Origin: SCUS01 sp966211675
GTDB taxonomy: Bacteria > Myxococcota_A > Polyangia > Polyangiales > Ga0077539
DNA length: 64,000 nucleotides
Direction: 5' to 3'
Assembly (NCBI GenBank): GCA_966211675.1
Contig: CBIHPK010000006.1
Span: 37,511-101,510, forward strand
Part shown: positions 52,940 through 61,565 of the stretch, piece after piece
Layout: each line of letters opens with the position of its first letter
Numbering within the stretch: position 1 is the first letter of the stretch
Translations under genes and position numbers: made by a program
Notes under the pieces: generated by a model
Told to the model about the DNA's origin: nothing
What the model saw: the letters and a program-made list of their open reading frames with translations, nothing else
The model's database searches: none

Positions 52940-53866
52940 ATGTGGATCGCCCATGATTTCCGCTCCGCGCGCCTGAACGCGCCCACCGCCCTCGCCATCG
53001 GCAACTTCGACGGCGTGCACCGCGGGCACCGGCACCTGCTCGACCGGGTGCGGGCCGCCGCGCGGGCCTTCGGCGGAGAGTCCGTCGCGCTGACCTTCGA
53101 CCCGCACCCCACGCGCGTGCTGGCGCCGGACCGCGCGTCGCCCCTGGTGGTGGGCCTCGACCGCAAGCTCGAGCTGCTCCGCGGCACCGGCGTCGACGCG
53201 GTGGTGGTGCAGCGCTTCGACCTGTCCTTCGCGTCGCAGTCTCCGACGGAGTTCGCCGAGCAGGTGGTGCTGGGCCTGCGGGCGAGGGACGTCTTCGTGG
53301 GCGAGGACTTCCACTTCGGGCGCAACCGCGAGGGCAACGGCGCCACGCTGGTCGCGATCGGCGAGCAGCTGGGGTTTCGCGCGCACGTGGTGGCGCCGCT
53401 GGAGGAGGGGGCGGTGCCGGTGAGCTCGTCGCGGGTGCGCCGCGCCCTCGCCGACGGCGACCTGCCCCTGGCGAAGACCCTCCTGGGCCGCGACTACGAC
53501 CTCGACGGGCTGGTGATCACGGGCCATCGCCGAGGGCGAACGCTGGGCTTCCCGACGGCCAACCTGGCGACGGAGTGCGAGGCCCTGCCGAGGGACGGGG
53601 TGTACGCCGTGCGGGTGAGCGCGCTCGGGGCCGGCGGCCCGGTGGACCACCCGGCGGTGATGAACATCGGGTCGCGGCCGACCTTCCGGGCGGGGCGCAG
53701 CCTGGAGGCGCACCTGCTCGACGCGGACGTGGACCTCTACGGCCGCACGCTGCGGGTGAGCTTCGCGGCGCGCCTTCGGGACGAGCGGCGCTTCGACGGG
53801 GTCGAGGCGCTCCGGGCGCAGATCGTGGCGGACGTGGCGGCGGCGCGCGTCGCGCTGGGCGAGTGA
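52940..53866 (+). CDS. ribF: bifunctional riboflavin kinase / FAD synthetase
   Basis: Makes FMN and FAD. A 308-residue RibF: adenylyltransferase domain IGNFDGVHRGHRHLL (about 20-34), FDPHPTRVLAP, EDFHFGRNREGNGATL; riboflavin kinase domain GHRRGRTLGFPTANL (about 194-208) and PAVMNIGSRPTF. Length is typical. Followed 18 nt later by a TPR-like gene on the same strand. Confidence 0.95.
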   Translation: MWIAHDFRSARLNAPTALAIGNFDGVHRGHRHLLDRVRAAARAFGGESVALTFDPHPTRVLAPDRASPLVVGLDRKLELLRGTGVDAVVVQRFDLSFASQSPTEFAEQVVLGLRARDVFVGEDFHFGRNREGNGATLVAIGEQLGFRAHVVAPLEEGAVPVSSSRVRRALADGDLPLAKTLLGRDYDLDGLVITGHRRGRTLGFPTANLATECEALPRDGVYAVRVSALGAGGPVDHPAVMNIGSRPTFRAGRSLEAHLLDADVDLYGRTLRVSFAARLRDERRFDGVEALRAQIVADVAAARVALGE

Positions 53867-53884
53867 ACGGGTGGAGGAGCAACG

Positions 53885-54517
53885 ATGATCAGGGCGAGCG
53901 AGGAAGCGGTGACCTTCGAGGACGAGGACGGGGAGGCCAACGTGCTGTCACCGGAGTTCGCGACGGCGACCATGGGCCACGTGCTGCTGGGGCAGGGTCA
54001 GCGGGATGCGGCGCGCGAGGTGTTTCGCGCGGTGCTGGCGAAGGACCCGGGCGACGAGGAGGCCGCTCGGGGCCTGCGGCTGCTCGGCGAGCCGGTGAGC
54101 CACGGGCGTCCGGCCGCGGCGACGGCGGTGGCGCACGCGGTCGATGCGACGACGGTGTACGCGCGGTGGTCCGTCGGGCCGACGGGCGAGGGCGAGCTGC
54201 AGACGCTGGTGATCGTCTCGCTCTGGGTGGAGGGGTCGATGCTCCGCCGCGACGAGCGCGAGGAGTCCACCGCGCCCGGGGCCGGGGAGTCGTTCGTGCG
54301 GGGGCTGCGGCCGGGGGCGGCGCACCACCTCGCGGTGGGGGTGCGCTCTCCGAGCGGCTTCGCTCCGCTGGTCACGATGGGCCCGGTTCTCACCCCGGGG
54401 GCGTCCCCCAGCCGGAGGGTCGCGACGGAGCTCAGCCCGGTCGGCCGACGCCCGGAGCCGACGCTCTTCGAGGAGGCCCTCGACGCCTGGCAGCGCACGG
54501 TGATGCCGAGCTCGTAG
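53885..54517 (+). CDS. hypothetical protein with TPR-like N-terminus
   Basis: A 210-residue soluble protein. Residues 20-65 form a TPR-like hairpin (SPEFATATMGHVLLGQGQRD, AAREVFRAVLAKDPGDEEAA). The central part (about 85-150) is a beta domain resembling a fibronectin/DUF4912-like fold (VYARWSVGPTGEGELQTLVI). The tail is disordered. The ribosome site GGAGGAG precedes the ATG. Probably co-transcribed with ribF. No function known to me. Confidence 0.65.
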   Translation: MIRASEEAVTFEDEDGEANVLSPEFATATMGHVLLGQGQRDAAREVFRAVLAKDPGDEEAARGLRLLGEPVSHGRPAAATAVAHAVDATTVYARWSVGPTGEGELQTLVIVSLWVEGSMLRRDEREESTAPGAGESFVRGLRPGAAHHLAVGVRSPSGFAPLVTMGPVLTPGASPSRRVATELSPVGRRPEPTLFEEALDAWQRTVMPSS

Positions 54518-54629
54518 TCGCTCCGCCGCCACCCCTCCGCCGCCACCGCCGCCACCCCTGGCGACGACCGTGGAGGCCCTGTTTTTCCAGCGCTTCGAGC
54601 GTGGCCCCGGCGCTGCAATCGACGCGGGC

Positions 54630-55223
54630 ATGATGCTCCCTCCCCGATGGTCCGCCGGGCTCCTGGTCGCGCTCCTCGTCGCCCTCGTCGCTCCCATGGC
54701 CCGCGCCGATGAGGTCTCCTGGCTGTCCTCGCCGGTGGTCTGGGAGGCCACGCGCCGCGCGGTGCTCCGCGCCGGTCTCGACGACGCCCCGGTGCGCTCC
54801 CTCGCCCGGAGGGCGCGGGCGGCGGCGTGGCTCCCGGAGGTGTCGCTGCACGCGGCGAGGGGCCTCGGGGCCAACAGCACCCTGGTCACCAACGTCAACG
54901 ACCGGCTCGCCATCGCCGAGTCGCTGACCCTCGACGTGCGGCTGCGCTTCGACCTCGACCGGCTGCTCTTCGACGGCCACGAGGTGACGCTCCTGCGGCT
55001 GTCGGCCCAGCGCGCCGAGCAGCGGCTCGCCCTGGAGCGGGCGGTGATCGACCTGCTGGCGCGGCGCGAGGCGCTGCGGCTGCGGATGGCTGCGGTCGAT
55101 CCGGAGGCGCCGGTGGACGTCGACGCCGTCGTGGAGAGGGCGCGCATCGAGGCCTCGCTCGAGCTGCTCACGGGCCTGTCGGGACCGGAGCTGCTGGCGA
55201 TCGCGGACCCGCGGCGTCGGTAG
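54630..55223 (+). CDS. secreted protein of unknown function
   Basis: A 197-residue protein with signal peptide (WSAGLLVALLVALVAPMARAD) and a helical mature part containing an outer-membrane-channel-like pattern: SLARRARAAAWLPEVSLHAA, TLDVRLRFDLDRLLFDGHEV, then a coiled-coil-like LDLLARREALRL. This resembles a fragment of TolC-type efflux proteins but is much shorter. The ATG at 54630 gives a good signal peptide; an ATG at 54570 is also in frame. Confidence 0.6.
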   Translation: MMLPPRWSAGLLVALLVALVAPMARADEVSWLSSPVVWEATRRAVLRAGLDDAPVRSLARRARAAAWLPEVSLHAARGLGANSTLVTNVNDRLAIAESLTLDVRLRFDLDRLLFDGHEVTLLRLSAQRAEQRLALERAVIDLLARREALRLRMAAVDPEAPVDVDAVVERARIEASLELLTGLSGPELLAIADPRRR

Positions 55224-55232
55224 GAGCGGATC

Positions 55233-56138
55233 ATGGCGGGCTGGGCAGGTTCCCGAACGGCGTGGCATCCGCTGCTGGTGCTGCTGATCGAGCAGCTGCT
55301 TCCGCGGGAACGCTGGCAGACGGTGCCGGAGTTCCAGCTGTCGAGAGAGCCGCTGCGCGTGGATGTGGTGCTCCTCCGGCGCGAGGGTGGAGAGGACGAC
55401 GATGATGAAGCGCCGAGGTTGCGCTCGCTCCTCTCCCACCTGCGCCCGCATACCCTCGTGCACTTCAAGGGTCCGACCAGCTCGCTGGAGCGCGAGGACG
55501 CGTTGATGCTCTATGCGTACGCCCTGCAGTACCTCGTGCTCGCTGAGGTCGAGCGGCCCGACATGGTCGCGCTCCGGGTGCTCGCGCCCTCCATCACGCC
55601 GCGATTCCGGCGGGCGCTCTCGGTGCTCGGGTGTGAGCTCAGCCCGAGCCGCGCAGGGGTCTCGGAGGGCGAGCTCGGTCCCTTCGCGCTCCGCGTGGTG
55701 GAGGCGGAGCCTGCCTCGCGCGAGCCCGGAGAGCGCCTGCTCTACACGCTCAGCCCGGCGCTGCTGCGCGATCCCCGCGGCGTCGGTATGCTAGACGAAC
55801 TCGAGCTCCAGCTCTTCCAGCGCTTGACCCAGCACGTCGAACAGCTCCGCCCCGACGAGGACGTCATGACCATCAAGGACACCCAGCTCATCAAGCAGTC
55901 CTACAGCGAGTCGCTGCGCAAGATGATGGAGCTGATCCCCATGGAGGAGCGTCTCGCGGGTGTCCCGGTCGAGGAGCGTCTCGCGGGTGTCCCGGTCGAG
56001 GAGCGTCTCGCGGGTGTCCCGGCCGAGGAGCGCCTCCTCGCCATGCCCGTCGAGGCCTTGCGGGCGCTGTCCGACGCCTACCTCGCGACGCTGACCGAAG
56101 GCGTCCGCGCCGAGATCCTCGCCCGCCGCGCGCGCTGA
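55233..56138 (+). CDS. Rpn/PD-(D/E)XK-like protein with tandem repeats
   Basis: A 301-residue protein. The N-terminal half (WHPLLVLLIEQLLPRERWQT, REPLRVDVVLLRR, TLVHFKGPTSSLEREDALML) resembles the nuclease-fold domain of Rpn/putative-transposase proteins, which usually carry D...(E/Q)FK; here the position before FK is His, so catalysis may be lost. Near the C-terminus are tandem nine-residue VEERLAGVP repeats (27 bp), a hallmark of this family. A helical tail follows. It starts 9 nt after the secreted-protein stop. Possible genome-defence or recombination role is inference. Confidence 0.6.
   Translation: MAGWAGSRTAWHPLLVLLIEQLLPRERWQTVPEFQLSREPLRVDVVLLRREGGEDDDDEAPRLRSLLSHLRPHTLVHFKGPTSSLEREDALMLYAYALQYLVLAEVERPDMVALRVLAPSITPRFRRALSVLGCELSPSRAGVSEGELGPFALRVVEAEPASREPGERLLYTLSPALLRDPRGVGMLDELELQLFQRLTQHVEQLRPDEDVMTIKDTQLIKQSYSESLRKMMELIPMEERLAGVPVEERLAGVPVEERLAGVPAEERLLAMPVEALRALSDAYLATLTEGVRAEILARRAR
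55941..56048 (+). repeat. 27-bp in-frame tandem repeats in the Rpn-like gene
   Basis: Three near-identical 27-bp units at 55941-55967, 55968-55994 and 55995-56021 (GTCGAGGAGCGTCTCGCGGG...), plus a degenerate fourth to 56048, encode MEERLAGVP, VEERLAGVP twice, then AEERLLAMP. Units 2 and 3 are identical at the DNA level; unit 1 differs only in its first codon. That indicates recent expansion by slippage or unequal recombination. Confidence 0.9.
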
Positions 56139-56151
56139 CCGCTCGACGCCG

Positions 56152-56967
56152 CTACGCCACCACCCGGCCGTCGCTGACGAGGCGCACCGTGGCCCGCATC
56201 GACCACTCCCCGGCGGCCGTCCGCGAGACCGCGAGGTCCATCCCGAAGCCCGCCTCGCCGCGCAGCGAGTACCGGGCTCCCTCCATCGCCGCGCCCGCCC
56301 GCTGCTGAGCCAGCGCCCACGGCGCCAGCGCCAGCGCGCAGCCCGTCCCGTCCCACAGGCCCGCCGGGCCGCCCAGGAAGCGAGCCTCGTGGCCCCCGTG
56401 CCCGGTCGCCACCACCAGCGCGCCGACGTGCTTCGCCTTCTCCATCACCCGCTGCCACGCCTCCGGGTTCAGCCGCAGCCGGTCGAGCGTCGCGAGCGAG
56501 CTCACCGGGACCATCAGCACGTTCACCCCGCACGACCCCGCCAGCACCGGCCACGCCCCGTCGAGGCACTCCTCCTCGATGCCCAGCGCGGTCGCCACCG
56601 AGAGCCGGTCCTCCACCGCCCGGTGCCCCAGCACCGGCGTCGGCAGCGCCGCGGTGAGCTCCTCCCCCTCCGAGCGCACCGCCGTCGCGGTCACGCCCAT
56701 CTCCACCACCAGCTCCGCGGCGCCGTGCACCCGGCCCGCGCACCACGCCGCCTCCACCGAGAGCGGCAGCTCCCTCGTCGGGGTGAACACCCGCAGACGC
56801 CGCTCGCAGTCCTCCCGCCGCGGCGCCATCTCCAGCACCGTCAGCGGCGCTCCGAGCCGCCGGGCCAGGAGCTGCCCGTCCACCCGGTCGAGCGACGGCC
56901 CCTCCACGTACGCCACGCGCGCCCCGACCCGCGGCCCGCTGCCCGCCTCGAACACCCGCACCCGCAT
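56152..56967 (-). CDS. PhzF-family isomerase-like protein
   Basis: A 271-residue protein of the PhzF/diaminopimelate-epimerase-like superfamily: RLRVFTPTRELPLSVEAAWC in the first half and VSSLATLDRLRLNPEAWQRV ... GHEARFLGGPAG in the second, the duplicated fold seen in PhzF. The usual catalytic Glu near GNxxAV is not evident in this copy, so activity is uncertain. It follows an epimerase gene on the same strand (3-nt gap), so they are co-transcribed. No phenazine genes are near. Confidence 0.72.
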   Translation of the reverse strand: MRVRVFEAGSGPRVGARVAYVEGPSLDRVDGQLLARRLGAPLTVLEMAPRREDCERRLRVFTPTRELPLSVEAAWCAGRVHGAAELVVEMGVTATAVRSEGEELTAALPTPVLGHRAVEDRLSVATALGIEEECLDGAWPVLAGSCGVNVLMVPVSSLATLDRLRLNPEAWQRVMEKAKHVGALVVATGHGGHEARFLGGPAGLWDGTGCALALAPWALAQQRAGAAMEGARYSLRGEAGFGMDLAVSRTAAGEWSMRATVRLVSDGRVVA

Positions 56968-56970
56968 CGC

Positions 56971-57984
56971 TCAGGTCACCAGCCGGCCGTAGTGTCGGCC
57001 GATCTCGCGCAGGCCCTCTTCGAGCGTCACCCTCGGCGTCCAGTGCAGCGCCTCTCGCGCCTTGCGGATGTCGAAGGAGCCCGTGCGGGACACGTAGTCG
57101 ATCGCCGCGCGGGAGAAGGGAGGCGTGGTCCCGGTGAGCCGGGCGCCGGCCTCGATGGCGCCCGCGAGCACCTTCGCCGCTCGCTTCGGGAGCGACAGCG
57201 CCGGGGGCCTGAGGCCCACCGCGTCGGCGAGGCGTCCGAAGTACTCGCCCATGGTCATGTGGTGGTCGCCGTCGGTCATCACGAAGACCTCGCCCTTCGA
57301 CGCCGGCGTCGCGAAGACCCGCATGAAGCCGTCGATGAGGTTCTCGACGTGCAGGTGCGCGAAGTGCCCTCGACCCCCGTCGACCAGCAGCAGCTGCCGC
57401 TTTCGCAGCAGCTCGATGGGGCGCTCCACCCACGGCACGCTCCCGATGCCGTACACGTCGCCCGGCCGCACCACGGTGACCGGCACGCCCTCCAGCTGTA
57501 GCTTCCTCGCCACCAGCTCGCCGCGCGCCTTGGTCACGGTGTAGGCCGGGCCCTCGGTGATGACCTTCGCCCCTTCGGTGGCCATCGCCCCGGCGTCCTG
57601 GCCGAACACCGCGATGGAGCTCACGTGGATGCTGTGCTCGAAGCCCGCGTCGCGCAGCGCCTCCAGCACCCACTGCACCCCGGTGACGTTGAGCGCCTCG
57701 AACTCCTCGGCGGGGCCCCAGTCGCCGACCTTCGCGGCGAGGTGCACCGCGCGGGTCGCTCCCGAGGACTCCACGGCGCGGCGGAGGGAGGTCCGGTCGC
57801 GGAGGTCGCAGCGAGCGAAGGTCACCCCCGCCGGGAGGGCCGACGGCAGCGCGAGGCCCGCCGCGACGACCTCGCAGCCCGCCTCGACCAGGCGGCGGAC
57901 CAGGTGGGAGCCGATGAACCCTCCAGCGCCCGTGACGAAGTAGCGGCCGGGCGGAGGGGGAGGAGGAGGGATGCTCGCGACCAT
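56971..57984 (-). CDS. NAD-dependent epimerase / 3-beta-HSD-like dehydrogenase
   Basis: A 337-residue extended SDR. Rossmann motif GAGGFIG at 19-25 after a Pro-run, the signature VHLAAKVGDWGP, catalytic YTVTK at about 146 and VVRPGDVYGIGS. The overall pattern is nearer to 3-beta-hydroxysteroid dehydrogenase/NAD(P)-sterol-type enzymes than to sugar epimerases. ATG at 57984 has TAAGGT about 12 nt upstream on this strand. Co-transcribed with the PhzF-like gene. Confidence 0.8.
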   Translation of the reverse strand: MVASIPPPPPPPGRYFVTGAGGFIGSHLVRRLVEAGCEVVAAGLALPSALPAGVTFARCDLRDRTSLRRAVESSGATRAVHLAAKVGDWGPAEEFEALNVTGVQWVLEALRDAGFEHSIHVSSIAVFGQDAGAMATEGAKVITEGPAYTVTKARGELVARKLQLEGVPVTVVRPGDVYGIGSVPWVERPIELLRKRQLLLVDGGRGHFAHLHVENLIDGFMRVFATPASKGEVFVMTDGDHHMTMGEYFGRLADAVGLRPPALSLPKRAAKVLAGAIEAGARLTGTTPPFSRAAIDYVSRTGSFDIRKAREALHWTPRVTLEEGLREIGRHYGRLVT

Positions 57985-58065
57985 GACGTGTTGCGGGGGA
58001 CCTTACCAGCGGCCACCCCAGGACCGTGAACGCTCGCGCGATCGGTGATACAGGGCGCAGTCACA

Positions 58066-59076
58066 ATGGTGACGTACGGACGAGGCTCGCGGTCGATGAT
58101 GGGGGTGGTCCTGGCGCTGGTGGTCGGCTGCGGGGGCGCTCGCGGTGGCGGTACGGTGGAGACGCCGGACGTGCCCGTGGTGACGGGTGACCGCGGCGCG
58201 GCGGCGATGGACGCGGGCGCTCCCCCGGCGGACCTCGGCTCCCCGACGGACATGGGCTCCCCGACGGACCAGGGCGCTCCCCCGGTGGACCTCGGCTCCC
58301 CCACCGACCGAGGGGTCGCGCCGCTGGACGTGAGCGGGTGCGTTCCGTCGGGCGCGGAGGCCACCGCGGTCGCGTGCGGCGACGGGGTCGACAACGACTG
58401 CGACGGCTTCCGCGACTGCACCGATCCCTCGTGCAGCAGCTTCTGCGGCGGGCCCGTGGACTCCGGCGTGCGCGTCGACAGCGGGTGCGTGCGCAGCGGC
58501 GACGAGGGCACCAACGCCCAGTGCTCCGACGGCGTCGACAACGACTGCGATGGCTACACCGACTGCATCGACTTCGGCTGCTCCATGAGCACCTCGGTGA
58601 CCATCTGTCCCCGCGACGCTGGGCCTCCCGACACGGGCTGCGTGCGCACGGGCACCGAGGACACCACCACCGCGTGCGCCGACCGCATCGACAACGACTG
58701 CGATGGCTTCGTCGACTGCAACGACTTCAACTGCCAGCGCCCGTCGGTGCCGTTCTGCCCGTCGGACGCAGGCGTGCGCGTCGACTCGGGGTGCATCGCC
58801 AGCCCCGAGAACACCAACGGGAGCTGCGCCGACGGCGTCGACAACGACTGCGACGGCTTCACCGACTGCATCGACCGCAGCTGCACCAACACCTGCGTGG
58901 TCACGGTCTGCGCCTCGACGCGAGACGCGGGCTCGTGCGTGTGCCGCGGGGCCGAGGCGACCGTGGGCGCGTGCAGCAACGGCCTCGACGACGACTGCGA
59001 CGGCTTCGTCGACTGCAGCGACTTCGACTGCTCCATGAACAACCCCGCGGTCACCTTCTGCCGCGACGGCGGCTGA
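58066..59076 (+). CDS. MopE-like Cys/Asp-repeat lipoprotein
   Basis: A 336-residue protein. Lipobox VVGC (LALVVGCGG), an Asp/Pro/Gly linker with repeated SPTDMG/SPTDQG, then five MopE-type units (VDNDCDGFRDCTDPSC, VDNDCDGYTDCIDFGC, IDNDCDGFVDCNDFNC, VDNDCDGFTDCIDRSC, LDDDCDGFVDCSDFDC) with regular Cys spacing. Such Cys/Asp modules bind copper in the type protein MopE; here metal binding is inferred. ATG at 58066 with TACAGG 11 nt upstream; GTG at 58045 is in frame too. Confidence 0.82.
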   Translation: MVTYGRGSRSMMGVVLALVVGCGGARGGGTVETPDVPVVTGDRGAAAMDAGAPPADLGSPTDMGSPTDQGAPPVDLGSPTDRGVAPLDVSGCVPSGAEATAVACGDGVDNDCDGFRDCTDPSCSSFCGGPVDSGVRVDSGCVRSGDEGTNAQCSDGVDNDCDGYTDCIDFGCSMSTSVTICPRDAGPPDTGCVRTGTEDTTTACADRIDNDCDGFVDCNDFNCQRPSVPFCPSDAGVRVDSGCIASPENTNGSCADGVDNDCDGFTDCIDRSCTNTCVVTVCASTRDAGSCVCRGAEATVGACSNGLDDDCDGFVDCSDFDCSMNNPAVTFCRDGG

Positions 59077-59099
59077 GCGCGGAGGGGGTGAGGGCGCCG

Positions 59100-60452
59100 T
59101 CACGCGGCGGGGGCGCTCTCCAGCATCTCCCGGAGGATGCGGTTCCAGTTGGCGCGAGGGTGGAGCTGCGCGAGCACCGCGAAGAGCCCCACCTGCATGC
59201 GCCCCACCATCACGAAGTCCGGCGGGATCGCCATGGTCTTGGATCGCGAGGGGATCCACCCCGCGGTCCTGCCGATGTCCTTCGCCGTGCGCACCCCGCT
59301 GCGCACCGCGTCGCGCAGCATCCCGCGGTCGATGGTGACCTCCTCGTCGCGCGCCACCAGCGCCGCCGTCGCGATCATGTTGTCCTGGTGCAGCCGCCGC
59401 ACCTCGGGGTCCATCTGCTCCATGCCGAAGAGCTCGCTCGATCGCGCGCGCCACTCGTCGTAGCGCCCGGTCACCAGCATCAGCGCGACCTCGCGCCACT
59501 GACGGAAGAGCGACTCGGGCAGCACCTTCACGCTCCCGAAATCCAGGAAGGCCACGGTGCCGTCGTCGGTGACCAGGTAGTTGCCCGGGTGCGGGTCGGT
59601 GTTGAACACCCCGCGGCCCATCGCCATCCCGAGGGTGAAGCGGAAGATCGCCTCGCCCACGCGGTTGCGCAGCTCCTGCGAGCCGTGCTCGGCCACCTCG
59701 CGCAGCGTGCGCCCCGGGACGTAGTCCATGGTCAGCACGTTCTTGCCCGTGTGCGTCTTGTACGGCCGGGGGACCATCATCCCCGGTAGGTCGGCCACCA
59801 GCGCGCGGAAGCGCTCCTGGTTCTCCAGCTCCAGGGTGTAGTCGAGCTCCGCGGCGATGTGATGGATCACCTCCTCGAAGCCCCCGCGGGTGTCCGCCCC
59901 GGGCGCGAGCATGGCCACCATCGGGCGGAGCGAGTCGAGGTTCTTCAGGTCGCTGCGGAGCGCCTGGGCGATGGAGGGGTACTGCACCTTCACCACCACC
60001 TCGAGCTCGCGACCGCTGCCGTCCGGGTCGCGGATCGTCGCCCGGTGCACCTGCCCGATGCTGGCCGCCGCGAGGGGCGTCTCCTCGAAGCTCAGGTAGG
60101 CCTCCGCGAGCGGGCGACCGAGGCCGCGCTCGACCTCCGCCTTCAGCTCCTCGAAGCTCACCGTCGGGGCCTGCGACTGCAGCGCCGCCAGGGTCTTCTG
60201 GTAGATGTCCGTCGCCTCCGGAGGCAGCAGACCGTCGACGTAGGACACCGTCTGCCCGACCTTCATCGCGAGGCCGCGCAGCTCGCCGAGGGTGCGCAGC
60301 GCCCGCTCCGCCGAGGCCTTGAGCAGCGCCGCGTCCATGGGCTGATCGGTCTGACGCAGCAGCCGACCCGCCACGGAGGGGAGCTCGGTCGCGGCCAGCT
60401 TCATGAGCGCGTATCCGCGCGCGATGCGTCCCTTGGGGAGTTCGTCAGCCAC
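59100..60452 (-). CDS. ABC1/AarF (UbiB-like) atypical kinase
   Basis: A 450-residue member of the ABC1 kinase-like family, related to UbiB/COQ8. KxGQ motif (AMKVGQTVSYVDGLL, 64-67), the Ala-rich loop AAASIGQVHRATI, catalytic-like VVVKVQYP, NTDPHPGNYLV and LDFGSV are all present. Members influence quinone biosynthesis or lipid handling. Starts with GTG at 60452 (VADELP). Diverges from heme A synthase, which also serves respiration. Confidence 0.88.
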   Translation of the reverse strand: MADELPKGRIARGYALMKLAATELPSVAGRLLRQTDQPMDAALLKASAERALRTLGELRGLAMKVGQTVSYVDGLLPPEATDIYQKTLAALQSQAPTVSFEELKAEVERGLGRPLAEAYLSFEETPLAAASIGQVHRATIRDPDGSGRELEVVVKVQYPSIAQALRSDLKNLDSLRPMVAMLAPGADTRGGFEEVIHHIAAELDYTLELENQERFRALVADLPGMMVPRPYKTHTGKNVLTMDYVPGRTLREVAEHGSQELRNRVGEAIFRFTLGMAMGRGVFNTDPHPGNYLVTDDGTVAFLDFGSVKVLPESLFRQWREVALMLVTGRYDEWRARSSELFGMEQMDPEVRRLHQDNMIATAALVARDEEVTIDRGMLRDAVRSGVRTAKDIGRTAGWIPSRSKTMAIPPDFVMVGRMQVGLFAVLAQLHPRANWNRILREMLESAPAA

Positions 60453-60590
60453 AGGTGTGTTTCTCCGAAGCAGCGGCAGACTCTAACCGATCGACCCCTG
60501 GCGCGCCCGCCGCTGGACCCCGAAGGAACCCCCCGCCGAAGCGCCCGCGAGCCATTGATTCTCCGGGCCTCCGCCGCCAAGGTGCGCGCC

Positions 60591-61526
60591 GTGTCCGAGA
60601 CCCGCGCCCGCATCCTCCGCCGCTTCGCCGTCACCACCGTCGCCTACAACCTGGCCGTGATCGTCTGGGGCGCCTTCGTCCGCGCCACCGGCTCCGGTGC
60701 CGGCTGCGGCGACCACTGGCCGATGTGCAACGGCGAGGCGCTCCCGCGGCCGCGCTCGCTGGAGATGCTCATCGAGTTCACGCACCGCATCACCTCGGGC
60801 GTGTCGCTCCTGGCCGTGCTCGCGCTCCTGCTCATGGCCTTCCGATGGACCACACCGGGCCACCCCCTCCGCCGCGGCGCCGTGCTCTCCGGGCTGCTCA
60901 TCGTGAGCGAGGCGCTGCTGGGCGCCGGGCTGGTGCTCTTCCGCCTGGTCGCGGGCAACACCTCCATGACCCGCGCCTGGTTCGGCGCGGCGCACCTGGT
61001 CAACACCTTCGCCCTGGTGGCGGCGCTCACCCTCAGCGCGTGGTGGTCCTTCGGTCACCGGCGCCTCGCGCTGAAGGAGCGCCCTGGGCTCACCGCGACC
61101 TTCGCCGTGGCGCTCGCGGCGACGCTGGCCGTGGCGGTCACCGGGAGCATCGCGGCGCTGGGCGACACGCTCTTCCCGGCGCGCTCCTTCGCCGAGGGAT
61201 ACGCCCAGGACTTCAGCCCGGGAGCGCACCTCCTGCTGCGGCTTCGCATCTGGCACCCGGTGGTCGCGCTCGGGGCCACCGCGGCCGTGCTCACCAGCGC
61301 GGTCTCGGGCTGGGCGGTCACGAAGCGGCCCTCGACGAGGCTCCTCGGGCTCGCGGTGCTCGGCGCCGTGCTGACGCAGCTCGGGCTCGGGGTGGCCAAC
61401 GTGTTCCTGCTGGCGCCGGTGTGGCTGCAGCTGCTGCACCTGCTGGTGGCCGACCTGCTCTGGGTCGCGCTGGTGCTGCTCGGGGCCAGCGCCCTGGAGC
61501 GGGAGCCTGACCCCGCCACCGGGTGA
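60591..61526 (+). CDS. ctaA: heme A synthase (CtaA/COX15)
   Basis: Hydroxylates heme O to heme A for cytochrome oxidase. A 311-residue, eight-helix protein: ATGSGAGCGDHWPMCNG has the Cys39/Cys46 pair of CtaA, and conserved His residues fall in EFTHRITS (about 65), FGAAHLVN (about 135), RIWHPVVA (about 223) and LLHLLVAD. Starts with GTG at 60591. Divergent from the ABC1 kinase gene; other oxidase genes are not in the window. Confidence 0.9.
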   Translation: MSETRARILRRFAVTTVAYNLAVIVWGAFVRATGSGAGCGDHWPMCNGEALPRPRSLEMLIEFTHRITSGVSLLAVLALLLMAFRWTTPGHPLRRGAVLSGLLIVSEALLGAGLVLFRLVAGNTSMTRAWFGAAHLVNTFALVAALTLSAWWSFGHRRLALKERPGLTATFAVALAATLAVAVTGSIAALGDTLFPARSFAEGYAQDFSPGAHLLLRLRIWHPVVALGATAAVLTSAVSGWAVTKRPSTRLLGLAVLGAVLTQLGLGVANVFLLAPVWLQLLHLLVADLLWVALVLLGASALEREPDPATG

Positions 61527-61565
61527 CCTGACGCCACGGCGCGGAGCTGTGCTATCCCGCCGCCC

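Noticed and set aside
56152..56967. Phenazine biosynthesis assignment for the PhzF-like protein
   Set aside because: No phz gene cluster is present; PhzF-like folds are widespread with other functions.
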